Assembly (NCBI RefSeq): GCF_003946655.1
Contig: NZ_RHOV01000015.1
Location: 1 to 62,822, forward strand
DNA from: Lapidilactobacillus achengensis
Lineage (GTDB): Bacteria; Bacillota; Bacilli; Lactobacillales; Lactobacillaceae
Length of the DNA: 62,822 nt
Reading direction: 5' to 3'
Shown: one piece after another, positions 42,080 through 50,460 of the stretch
Numbering within the stretch: position 1 is the first letter of the stretch
Layout: each line of letters opens with the position of its first letter
The notes under the pieces: model-generated
Seen by the model: the letters and a program-made list of their open reading frames with translations, nothing else
Database searches by the model: none
Told to the model about the DNA's origin: nothing
Program-made: the position numbers and the translations under genes

Positions 42080-43048
42080 TTACTTCTGGCGACCGATCTC
42101 GTAGTCACTCGTCTTCATCGCGGCCACGTGACCAAGCAAGTAGCCGTTACCAACTTGGGAGAAGAAGTCGTGATTGGCGGTTCCCGTGGAGAGACCGTTC
42201 ATCACGATCGGATTGACATCATCGGCAGTGTCTGGAAACAGCGGATCTTGGCCCAAGTTCATCAGCGCTTTATTGGCGTTATAACGGAGAAACGTTTTGA
42301 CGTCCTCGGTCCAGCCGACCTGATCATACAGCGCCGCGGTGTATTTCTCTTCGTTATCATAAAGATCGTAGAGTAAATTGTAGAGCCAATCCTTAAACTG
42401 ACTTTGAGCCGCCGCGTCCAACTCGTTGAAACCCAGTTGGAATTTGTAGCCAATATAAGTCCCGTGGACCGATTCGTCACGAATGATCAACTTAATGATT
42501 TCGGCGACGTTGGCCAGCTTGTTGTTGCCCAAGTAATAAAGTGGCGTATAGAAGCCAGAATAGAACAGGAAGGTTTCCAGGAAAACGCTGGCGACTTTCT
42601 TCTCCAAAGGCGTGCCTGTTTGGTAAATCGAATTGACGATCTCTGCTTTCCGCTGTAAATACTCGTTGTGGTTGGTCCAAGTGAAGATCTCGGTGATTTC
42701 TTCGCTGGTACAAAGGGTGCTGAAAATCGACGAATAACTTTTGGCGTGGACCGATTCCATAAACTGGATATTGTTGAAAACCGCCAATTCCTGCGGTGTG
42801 CGAATATCACGGCGCAGTTGATCGATCCCGTCTTGGGATTGCAGCGTATCCAATAAGGTCAAGCCGCCAAAAACATGATTGACCACCGTTTTCTCGGCGG
42901 TATTCAGGCCGCGCCAGTCGTCCAAGTCGTTGGATAAAGGGATTCGCGTATCAAGCCAGAATTGCTCGGTCAGTTTCTCCCAAGTGGCCTTATCAATGGC
43001 GTCCTCGATGCTGTTCCAATTGATGGCCTCGTAATAAGTCTGAACCAT
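42080..43048 (-). CDS. nrdF: Ribonucleotide reductase class Ib, beta subunit
   Basis: 322 aa from the ATG at 43048 (AGGAGG upstream); the frame stays open into the repeat, but that part is repeat sequence. Metal ligands in the ferritin-like fold are present: ESVHAKSYS and RDESVHGTYIG motifs. It holds the dimanganese/diiron centre and tyrosyl radical that NrdE needs. Unusually, it is not adjacent to nrdE: a 1.2-kb repeat island lies between them on the same strand. Confidence 0.95.
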   Translation of the reverse strand: MVQTYYEAINWNSIEDAIDKATWEKLTEQFWLDTRIPLSNDLDDWRGLNTAEKTVVNHVFGGLTLLDTLQSQDGIDQLRRDIRTPQELAVFNNIQFMESVHAKSYSSIFSTLCTSEEITEIFTWTNHNEYLQRKAEIVNSIYQTGTPLEKKVASVFLETFLFYSGFYTPLYYLGNNKLANVAEIIKLIIRDESVHGTYIGYKFQLGFNELDAAAQSQFKDWLYNLLYDLYDNEEKYTAALYDQVGWTEDVKTFLRYNANKALMNLGQDPLFPDTADDVNPIVMNGLSTGTANHDFFSQVGNGYLLGHVAAMKTSDYEIGRQK

Positions 43049-43109
43049 TTGTTTTCCTCCTGATGGCCGTAAGACCACGGCTAAATTAAGTTTTCTGAAG
43101 CTTGTTTTC

Positions 43110-44262
43110 GTGTGATGGCAGGGTTTTGTGGGTGTTGCGCGTGAGCGCAACCGGTTCGGGCCATTTGTGCGGCTGGAACGCAGTGGGCGTCGTTTTGAGC
43201 CAATCCGCAAAGTGCGCGGCTTGTCTCAAAATCGAGCCTTATTCTAAGCGGCAAAGCCGCAAAGAATAATTTCACTGCTGAGCCGCATGGCCCGAACCGG
43301 TTGCTAGGCGGAATTGAGCTTATCTGCAATCGAAGTTGGGTATTTGACGAAGTTCTTTTGCAAGATTGAGGTCAAACCATTGCCCACTTTTTGGGTGGTA
43401 CGGCAATGACAACCGATTTGGATTAGGAGACCGGACTACTTTGCGTAGGTTGAATATCTTTATTCGCTCCACAAACAATCATTGGTGGAAAACCGACCGA
43501 CTAGGCTGATTCATCAAGGACTTGCCTGAGTTCATCAAACTGACTGCGCTGGCGTCACCAATTTAAAGCTGGTGACCGCTAATCACGGTCGTCATTTGCG
43601 TGGTTCTCCATCAATTGGTGATAGCTTGCCGGATGGTGTGAGTGCTCAAACGGCTGTTAAAACGTTGAGCGGCTGGAGCGGAGTGTGGCGTTGAAACGTG
43701 TTCGCCGACCCAGCTCCCTGCGCTTAGCTACGCAATTGTTCCGGAAGCAAAGTGCGGCTTCCAAAACAGTTGCTAGGCTAATGCTCAGGAGCTACCCGGG
43801 TCGGTTCGCACTCTGGCGTTGGTGGGCTGTTTATCCGTCTGGCGGTGAGTCAGTCGTGCCCGCAGCGTTCCACCACACCAGCCCCCTAGATAATCCTCGG
43901 TGAAATCGACCGGATTCATCTGATTCATCAAGGACTTGCCTCAGTTCATCAAACAGACTGCGCTGGCGTCACCAATTTAAAGTTTGCAACCACTAACCAC
44001 GGCCGTCAATTGCGTGGCTCTCTATCAATTGGCAATAGCCTGTCAGTCGGCGTGAGTGCTCAAACGACTGTTATAACGTTGAGCGGCTGGAGCGGAGAAA
44101 TTCGGGGTGAGATCGCCGTGAAATTGTCCTTGGCGGCTTTGCCGCTTAGGACAAGGCTCAGCTTTGAGATTTTCGGCGCCCTTCCGAAAAGCTCAAAGTG
44201 ACGCCCACAGCGAGCTCACCCCGAATTTCGCAGCGCAAGCTGCGGCCAACCTACTTTTTAGT
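43110..44262 (+). repeat. Structured repeat island 7 (L-M-T interrupted by S, then M-R)
   Basis: L closing stem 43147-43164 with 43287-43304 (18 bp). M to about 43680. Then the beginning of a T domain, broken by an S element (43693-43813), after which T resumes but lacks its two inner hairpins (to about 43885). A second partial M (about 43885-44085) leads to a complete R: closing stem 44097-44111 with 44215-44229 and a second hairpin of the TTTTCGG/CCGAAAA type. It ends 8 bp from the nrdE stop. Confidence 0.9.
43693..43813 (+). mobile_element. S element (MITE-like), with 7-bp flanking direct repeats
   Basis: 121 bp from GAAACGTGTTCGCCGACC to GGTTCGCACTC. Nested stems: GACCC/GGGTC, AGCTCC/GGAGCT, GCAATTGTT/AACAGTTGC. 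The ends are imperfect inverted repeats. TGGCGTT occurs immediately on both sides (43686-43692 and 43814-43820), and the uninterrupted T domain at 51027 has TGGCGTT once. This is what insertion with target duplication would leave. No coding capacity. Confidence 0.75.
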
Positions 44263-44269
44263 CAAGCCA

Positions 44270-46435
44270 TTAGATAATGCAGCTCTCACAGTCGTTACTG
44301 CCGACTTCTTGCGCGTTATCGGTAAACGTGCGGACATAGTACAACGATTTGATCCCGCGATAAAAGGCGTAGTTCCGCAAAATACTCAGATCGCGGGTCG
44401 TTTGTTCCGGCTCATTTTTCCATTCGTAGAGACCGGCGGGAATCGTCGCCCGCAGGAACAAAGTCAAGCTCATACCTTGATCCACATGGACTTGCGCCGC
44501 CGCGTAAGTGTCGATCACCTTGCGCATATCGGTGTCATAGGCCGACTTGTAGTATGGCAAAGTCTGATTATCCAGCAGGGGCGCGGGGAAATACAGCTTG
44601 CCGTTTTTCTTCTCGGTGCGCTCTTCGATCAGGCGGGTGATCGGATGTAAACTGGCGCTGGTATCGTTGATATAGGAAATCGAACCAGTCGGCGCGACGG
44701 CCAGCCGGTTTTGGTTGTAAAGGCCGTCTTGCTGGACTTTGGCCTGGAGTTCGGCCCAGTCAGCTGGTCCCGGAATGAAAATATGCTTGAATAGATCCTG
44801 GACTTTGGCCGTTTGTGGGCCCCAATCCTGTTGGCGATATTGGTCAAAGTAGGAACCATCCGCGTAGGCGGAGTCCGCAAAGTCAGCGAAGGTTTCTTGG
44901 CGTTCGCGGGCCAGGTCGTTGCTGGCGACCAGGGTCCAATAATTGAGCAGCATGAAATAAGTGCTGGTGAATTCTAAGGCTTCTGGTGAGCCATACTCAA
45001 TGTGATTTTTGGCCAGGAAGGTGTGCAGGCCCATGGCACCAAGACCGATGGCGTGGCTGCGCTGGTTGCCGTACGCGATCGTCGGGACGGCAGTGATGTT
45101 CGACGTGTCGGAAACAAAGGTCAGCGCGCGGACCATGGCGTTGACTGAGCGGCCGAAGTCAGGGCTGGCCATTAAGTTCAAAATATTCGTGGAACCGAGA
45201 TTGCAACTCACATCGGTGCCCATTTTGACAAAATCTTGCGCGTCGTTCAATTGCGCTGGGGTTTGGACTTGGAGGATCTCGGAACAAAGGTTGCTCATCA
45301 CGATCCGCCCCGGGATCGGATTGCTGCGATTGGCGGTGTCGATGTTGAGGATATAAGGATAGCCGGATTCTTGCTGCAATTTGCTGATCTCATTTTCCAA
45401 TTCCCGGGCCTGCAAATAATATTTGCGGATCTCGGGGTTGGCGACCATGCGCTCATATTCGGAGCTGATATCCACGTAGGAGAAGGGCTGGCCGTAAACG
45501 CGTTCCACGTCATAAGGGCTGAACAGCGCCATTTTCGCGTCGGCACGGACCAGTTCATAATATTTATCGGGAACGATCACGCCTAGAGATAGCGTTTTGA
45601 CGCGGACCTTCTCGTCGGCGTTTTCTTTCTTGGCGGAAAGAAAGGCAATGATATCCGGGTGGAAAACATTCAAGTACACGGCGCCGGCGCCTTGACGTTG
45701 GCCCAATTGATTGCTGTAACTGAAACTGTCCTCCAGCAACTTCATCACCGGCAAAACGCCGCTAGAAGCGCCTTGGATCCCTTTGATCGGCGCGCCCGCC
45801 TCACGCAAGTTGGACAGGGTGATCCCCACGCCGCCGCCGATCCGTGACAACTGCAAGGCGCTGTTAACGCCGCGACCAATGCTGTTCATGTCGTCAGTGA
45901 TCTGGATCAAGAAACAGGACACGAACTCGCCGCGACGTTGACGCCCAGCGTTGAGGAAACTTGGCGTTGCCGGCTGATAACGTTGGTGGATCATTTCGTC
46001 AGCCAATTGTTGCGCCAACGCTTCATCGCCATCCGCGAAATAAAGGGCATTAAAAAGAACCCTATCTTCGAAATTTTCTAAGTAAAAGTTGCCGTCATCG
46101 GTTTTCAACGCATACTGATTGTAAAATTTATAGGCCGCCATGAACGACTTGAAGGTGAAATGTTGGTCGGCCAAGTAAGCCGCCAGCTGGTCAATAAATG
46201 CGGGAGAATACCGGGCGATAAACTCAGGCTCCAGGAAATCATGAGCCAATAACCACTGGATCTTCTCATTGATCGTGGCGAATTTCCGCGTGTTCGGCGC
46301 CACATTTTCTGTGAGAAAAGCTTGTAAGGCCGCCTGATCCTTCCCCAAAGGAATCTGACCGTCAACGGGCCGATTCAATTCGTTATTTAATTTGAAGTAC
46401 GTGATTTCATTAAGATCGAGACTTTTGAGACTCAA
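44270..46435 (-). CDS. nrdE: Ribonucleotide reductase class Ib, alpha subunit
   Basis: 721 aa, normal NrdE length, if started at the TTG at 46435: AAGGTGG lies 8 bases upstream and the protein then begins MSLKSLDLNEITYFKLNN as in relatives. Catalytic features: NLGSTNILNLM around the active-site Cys (VSCNLGS), NLCSEILQ, and the C-terminal redox pair ESNDCESC-like (SNDCESCII). It reduces ribonucleoside diphosphates to dNDPs. The start overlaps the end of nrdI by 26 bp. The stop lies 8 bp from repeat island 7. Confidence 0.96.
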   Translation of the reverse strand: MSLKSLDLNEITYFKLNNELNRPVDGQIPLGKDQAALQAFLTENVAPNTRKFATINEKIQWLLAHDFLEPEFIARYSPAFIDQLAAYLADQHFTFKSFMAAYKFYNQYALKTDDGNFYLENFEDRVLFNALYFADGDEALAQQLADEMIHQRYQPATPSFLNAGRQRRGEFVSCFLIQITDDMNSIGRGVNSALQLSRIGGGVGITLSNLREAGAPIKGIQGASSGVLPVMKLLEDSFSYSNQLGQRQGAGAVYLNVFHPDIIAFLSAKKENADEKVRVKTLSLGVIVPDKYYELVRADAKMALFSPYDVERVYGQPFSYVDISSEYERMVANPEIRKYYLQARELENEISKLQQESGYPYILNIDTANRSNPIPGRIVMSNLCSEILQVQTPAQLNDAQDFVKMGTDVSCNLGSTNILNLMASPDFGRSVNAMVRALTFVSDTSNITAVPTIAYGNQRSHAIGLGAMGLHTFLAKNHIEYGSPEALEFTSTYFMLLNYWTLVASNDLARERQETFADFADSAYADGSYFDQYRQQDWGPQTAKVQDLFKHIFIPGPADWAELQAKVQQDGLYNQNRLAVAPTGSISYINDTSASLHPITRLIEERTEKKNGKLYFPAPLLDNQTLPYYKSAYDTDMRKVIDTYAAAQVHVDQGMSLTLFLRATIPAGLYEWKNEPEQTTRDLSILRNYAFYRGIKSLYYVRTFTDNAQEVGSNDCESCII

Positions 46436-46793
46436 ATTGGCGCACCACCTTTTGGAATTGGGCCACGTCAGCTGCGGTCCCGTTGAATTCAAAGTCGAAA
46501 ACCACGGGCACGTCTAAGCCGCGGGCGATATCTTTAGCGTTATGGATATACAGCTCGTTGAAATTGCGGTTGCCGCCGCCAGCCACGCCTTGCAGATCAC
46601 GAGCGTTATTCTGGTAGCCGAGAAATTCGATCACCGGCTCTAACATCTCGTCATCATAGGTCGGCACCACCAGCAAATAGGGCGCGTTCATCGCGTGGTA
46701 GGGATCCGCATCGGTGATCTCGTAAGCGTCCAGCCCCGTTTTAGCTAGGAAACGCCGCGTCTGCCCGGTGATCGAATAGAAAGCCAGCGCCAT
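46410..46793 (-). CDS. nrdI: NrdI flavodoxin
   Basis: 127 aa. Flavin-phosphate loop SITGQTRRF near the N-terminus and GGGNRNFNELY near residue 73 are NrdI hallmarks. It supplies the oxidant for assembling the dimanganese cofactor in NrdF. Its ATG follows the nrdH stop directly (TAGATG). Confidence 0.95.
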   Translation of the reverse strand: MALAFYSITGQTRRFLAKTGLDAYEITDADPYHAMNAPYLLVVPTYDDEMLEPVIEFLGYQNNARDLQGVAGGGNRNFNELYIHNAKDIARGLDVPVVFDFEFNGTAADVAQFQKVVRQFESQKSRS

Positions 46794-47033
46794 CTAACCG
46801 ACCAACTTCTGTAAAGCTTCCGGACGAAAACCAACGATCGGCGCGTCTTGATCCTGACGGAAAACCAACGGCACACTAGCAAAGCCCTTTTCCCGCAAAT
46901 AAGCAGCCGAAGCCGGATTCTCGCTGATATTGATCTCCTGAAAGTCGACCTGATGCTCGCTTAAATAACGCTTGGTCATTTTGCACTGCATACAGCCATC
47001 ACGGGTATATAAGATGGTTTTTTGCTTGTTCAT
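46794..47033 (-). CDS. nrdH: NrdH redoxin
   Basis: 79 aa from the ATG at 47033 with GGGAGG upstream. Redox motif CMQC at 14-17 and the VPLVF cis-Pro region. It returns electrons to NrdE. First gene of the nrd cluster, with the promoter and NrdR boxes upstream. Confidence 0.95.
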   Translation of the reverse strand: MNKQKTILYTRDGCMQCKMTKRYLSEHQVDFQEINISENPASAAYLREKGFASVPLVFRQDQDAPIVGFRPEALQKLVG

Positions 47034-47139
47034 AGGTAAAACCTCCCAATAATTTTGCAACGCAGTGGCCGCGACACGATTTTTCGCCTAGCGGACTAAT
47101 TGTCGAGAGTGGTCAAAACTGCGTAAGTTGATGATTTTG

Positions 47140-47210
47140 ATTATACCGACGCCAGCAAGAATACACAACATATTGTGCTCGAACAAATTTTCGTATACAA
47201 ATTATTGTGT
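47140..47210 (-). promoter_or_regulatory. nrd promoter with two NrdR boxes
   Basis: Minus strand: TTGTGT (47168-47163), 17-bp spacer, TATAAT (47145-47140). Two boxes resembling the NrdR consensus: ACACAACATATTGTGC (47163-47178), overlapping the -35, and ATACAAATTATTGTGT (47195-47210). They start 32 bp apart, three helical turns, the typical arrangement for NrdR repression by dATP/ATP sensing. Confidence 0.85.
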
Positions 47211-47414
47211 AAAGCCACGATTGTCGCCAACCGTCCCACTTTTAACCTCGCAGACCGGCGCAACAAAAAAGTCTCGAACCCGCTGGATTCAAGACTTACC
47301 TGATACAAGTTAAAATCGTGTTACATTTTTTGCGGAAATTTATGCCTTGGCATTGCATATTATTAGATAGGTTGGTGTGATTTGGATTTGCAGTGCTGTT
47401 TTTGTACCTGAACT

Positions 47415-48153
47415 TGCGCTGGATTGCAGGTGCGGGTGGGGATTGCGCGTGAGCGCAACCGGCTGGGACTGCTGTTGCGGACTGGAACGTGGTGGGCGTC
47501 GTTTGAAGCCAATTCCAAAAGCGGGAATTGTCTCCAAATCGAGCCTTGTCCTAAGCGGCAAAGCCGCTAAGGACAATTTCACCACTGAGCCGCGCAGTCC
47601 CAGCCGGTTGCTAGGCAGAATTGAGCTGATCTGCAATCGAAGTTGGGTATTTGACGAAGTGCTTTTGCGAGCTAGCGGTCAAACCATTGCCCACTTTTGG
47701 GGTGGTCCGGCAATGCCAACGGATTCCGGATTGGTTGGTTGGCACAGTTTGCATTGGTTGGACCGCGTTACCGGCTACTTGAACAATTTTGGGATGAAAA
47801 CCGATCAATTCAGTTGGTTCACTGAGAACGAGTCCTGTTCATCAGGCAGACTGTACTGGTGTCACCAATCTAAAGCTTGTAACTACTAACCATGGTTGTC
47901 AATTGCGTGAAACCCCATCAATTGACCATAGCCTGTCAGTCGGCGTGAGTGCTCAAACGTCTGTTATAACGTTGAGCGGCTGGAGCGGAGAAATTCGGGG
48001 TGAGATCGCCGTGAAATTGTCCTTGGCGGCTTTGCCGCTTAGGACAAGGCCTGATTTTGAGACAAGCCGCGCACTTTGCGGATTGGCTCAAAACAGCGCC
48101 CACAGCGAGCTCACCCCGAATTTCGCAGCGCAAGCTGCGGCCAACCTACTTTT
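47415..48153 (+). repeat. Structured repeat island 8 (complete L-M-R unit)
   Basis: L closing stem 47455-47472 with 47594-47611 (18 bp, GCAACCGGCTGGGACTGC). L hairpins: TTTGAAG/CTTCAAA and TTGTCCT/AGGACAA, the latter with fully paired AGCGGC/GCCGCT. M runs from about 47615 to 47980. R closing stem 47990-48004 with 48110-48124. It ends 9 bp from the aminotransferase stop. One of the three best-preserved units. Confidence 0.93.
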
Positions 48154-48161
48154 ATCTGTGC

Positions 48162-49373
48162 CTAATTAGTTGCAACCGACGGGATTCCGCACTGTGGTTT
48201 TTGTGCGCGGAAGGCGTCGCAGAGAACCTTGATCCCCGCATCGATCTGAGCGTGCGAGGCGCCAGCGTAACTGAGCCGCGCGCCGTTGTTCACATTTTTG
48301 CTGGCGTAGAGATTGGTCGAAGGCACGTAGAGAATGTGATCCTGCGGCCCGATTTCCGTCCGCAACAACTGATTGAGATCGACATTTTCCGGACCGGTGA
48401 CCCAAAGGAAGAAACCACCGTTGGGTTGCGAAGTTTGCCAACCAGCAGGTAGATTGGTTTCAAGCGCGCTCAGCATCCAGTCGCGCCGTTGTTGATAATC
48501 GGCCTGGACTTGTTGCAAATGGGCGCTGAAGTCGTTATTGACCAAGTAATCAGCGACGATCTGTTGGATCAGCGCCGGTGACTCTAAATCAGCGCCATCT
48601 TTCAAAAGCCGGATCTGGGTGTAGATGGGATCATCGGCGACTAGCCAGCCTAGGCGTAGGCCAGGTGCCAGGATTTTCGAAAAGCTGCCCAGACTGATGA
48701 CGTGACCACTGTGATCCAACGACCGGATCGAAGGGAGATCTGCACCGGCGTAGCGCAGATGTTTGTAGGGATCGTCTTCCAAAATATAGAAATCATAATT
48801 TTGCGCCAATTGGACCAGCCGTTGTCGTTTAGTCAAAGACATGACGAAACCGGTGGGATTCTGGAAATTAGGAACGGTGTAGAGAAATTTGATCGTGGTT
48901 TGCTTCAAAGCGCGCTCTAGTAAGTCCAAGTCTAAACCGTCGGGAGACATGGGCAATTCCAAGTAGGTGGGCTCGTAAGCGGTGAACGCGGCCAAGGCGC
49001 CAACATAGGTGGGGGCCTCAACGGCAATGCGGTCGTGGGGATTCAGGAATAATTTCGCGACCAAGTCCAAGCCTTGTTGCGCGCCTTGGGTCAGAAGGAT
49101 GTGGTGCGGATCCTCGGCGGCGCCTTCTTGAGCCAAAGCGGTGGCGATTAATTTACGAAGTGGATAATAGCCTTTGGCGTTGTGGTATTGTAATGGATTC
49201 TCTGTACCATCTAACAGCACACGTTGGCTGCTGAGCGCTAATTCTTTTTTAGGAAAAAGTTTGGGATCAGGTAATCCCCCGGCAAAAGAAATCAGTTTAG
49301 CGTCAAAGTCAGGAATGAGGTCTTCGACACCTGTGTTGCTGGTCAATGCGGTCCGAGTTGCGAATGATTTCAT
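48162..49373 (-). CDS. PLP-dependent aminotransferase, class I fold
   Basis: 403 aa. PLP Lys233 in SLGSFSKILAPGLRLGW, the aromatic-stacking and phosphate region TQGAQQGLDL, YTVPNFQNPTG with the O3'-binding Asn, and Asp200 (LEDDPY). The pattern fits the group of aromatic/2-aminoadipate (LysN- or AraT-like) aminotransferases, which includes the effector domains of MocR proteins; here there is no DNA-binding domain. Divergent from a LysR gene 118 bp away. Substrate uncertain. Confidence 0.9.
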   Translation of the reverse strand: MKSFATRTALTSNTGVEDLIPDFDAKLISFAGGLPDPKLFPKKELALSSQRVLLDGTENPLQYHNAKGYYPLRKLIATALAQEGAAEDPHHILLTQGAQQGLDLVAKLFLNPHDRIAVEAPTYVGALAAFTAYEPTYLELPMSPDGLDLDLLERALKQTTIKFLYTVPNFQNPTGFVMSLTKRQRLVQLAQNYDFYILEDDPYKHLRYAGADLPSIRSLDHSGHVISLGSFSKILAPGLRLGWLVADDPIYTQIRLLKDGADLESPALIQQIVADYLVNNDFSAHLQQVQADYQQRRDWMLSALETNLPAGWQTSQPNGGFFLWVTGPENVDLNQLLRTEIGPQDHILYVPSTNLYASKNVNNGARLSYAGASHAQIDAGIKVLCDAFRAQKPQCGIPSVATN

Positions 49374-49491
49374 TTTGATGACCTCCCTTAATTTTGGTTC
49401 AACAGTATGGTAAACTATTTTTAGACAATAGTAAATTTCAACTACTTGAATTTATGGTGAATGTTTTTCACTCTAAAAGGAGCAAAAAGTG

Positions 49492-50400
49492 ATGGCAATT
49501 TTTCAATACGAAGTTTTCGCTAAAGTCGTGGCTTGTCAAACCTTCAATCAAGCGGCGCAAGCATTGCATGTGACGCCTAGCGCCATCAGCCATTCGATCA
49601 ATCAATTCGAGACCGAACTCGGCTTTCCTCTGTTTATTCGCCGCCGGACAGGGGTCGAGCTGACCAGCGACGGCCAGGCGATCTATCCGTTGGTCCAAGC
49701 GATCCTGAATATGGAGGCGCAGTTGAAGCAGGTGGCGGCCAATATCCAGGGCTTGAATGCCGGTTCGATCCGGATCGGCGCCTTCAGCAGTGTTTGCATC
49801 AATTGGTTGCCGCCGGTGATCCAGGCGTTTCGCCAGCAGTTTCCCAGCATTGAGATCAGCATTATTCAAGGCACCTTCACCCAAATCGAGCAGATGGTGC
49901 GCCAAGGTCGCGTCGATCTAGGCTTTTCCACGCTCCCAGTGGATGACGATTTGATCGTTGAGCCGCTGTTGGCCGACCCGATCCGCTGCGTCACGCCCAC
50001 CAGCTTCGTCCCCGCCAATCGCGAAAGCGTCACCTTGAACGACATTGGCAGCCGCCATTTTATTTTGCAACAGATCGATTACGACGGCGATACGAAAAAA
50101 GCCCTGGATCGTTACGACGTGACCACCAGCTCGATTTCCTATTCGATCGACGACCAATCGATCCTCTCGATGGTGGAAAGCGACTTGGGCCTCGGCATTT
50201 TACCCGAACTCGCCTTACAAAAATTGACCGGACGGGTCCATATCTATCCCTTCGACCAACCGTTTTATCGCACAATCTGCATGATCAGCAACAAGGTTCA
50301 GGTCAAAACGCCATCGACGCGGTTGATGATCGAGACGATCCGTCATCATCTGGCGGAGGTGTATGATCAGCGGTATCTGGGTAACGCGCCACGGGATTAG
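49492..50400 (+). CDS. LysR-family transcriptional regulator
   Basis: 302 aa from the ATG at 49492, nine bases after AGGAG; a GTG directly before it is also possible. Winged helix-turn-helix 1-60 (TFNQAAQALHVTPSAISHSI) and a LysR substrate-binding domain (SIRIGAFSSVCINWLPPVIQAF). Divergent from the aminotransferase gene, which is the natural target. Its stop is followed about 60 bp later by repeat island 9. Confidence 0.92.
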   Translation: MAIFQYEVFAKVVACQTFNQAAQALHVTPSAISHSINQFETELGFPLFIRRRTGVELTSDGQAIYPLVQAILNMEAQLKQVAANIQGLNAGSIRIGAFSSVCINWLPPVIQAFRQQFPSIEISIIQGTFTQIEQMVRQGRVDLGFSTLPVDDDLIVEPLLADPIRCVTPTSFVPANRESVTLNDIGSRHFILQQIDYDGDTKKALDRYDVTTSSISYSIDDQSILSMVESDLGLGILPELALQKLTGRVHIYPFDQPFYRTICMISNKVQVKTPSTRLMIETIRHHLAEVYDQRYLGNAPRD

Positions 50401-50460
50401 GGGCGGGCGATTGGTTTGGACTGGGCTTGTAATGGTGGGCCTCTATTCTTTGTTTTTCGC

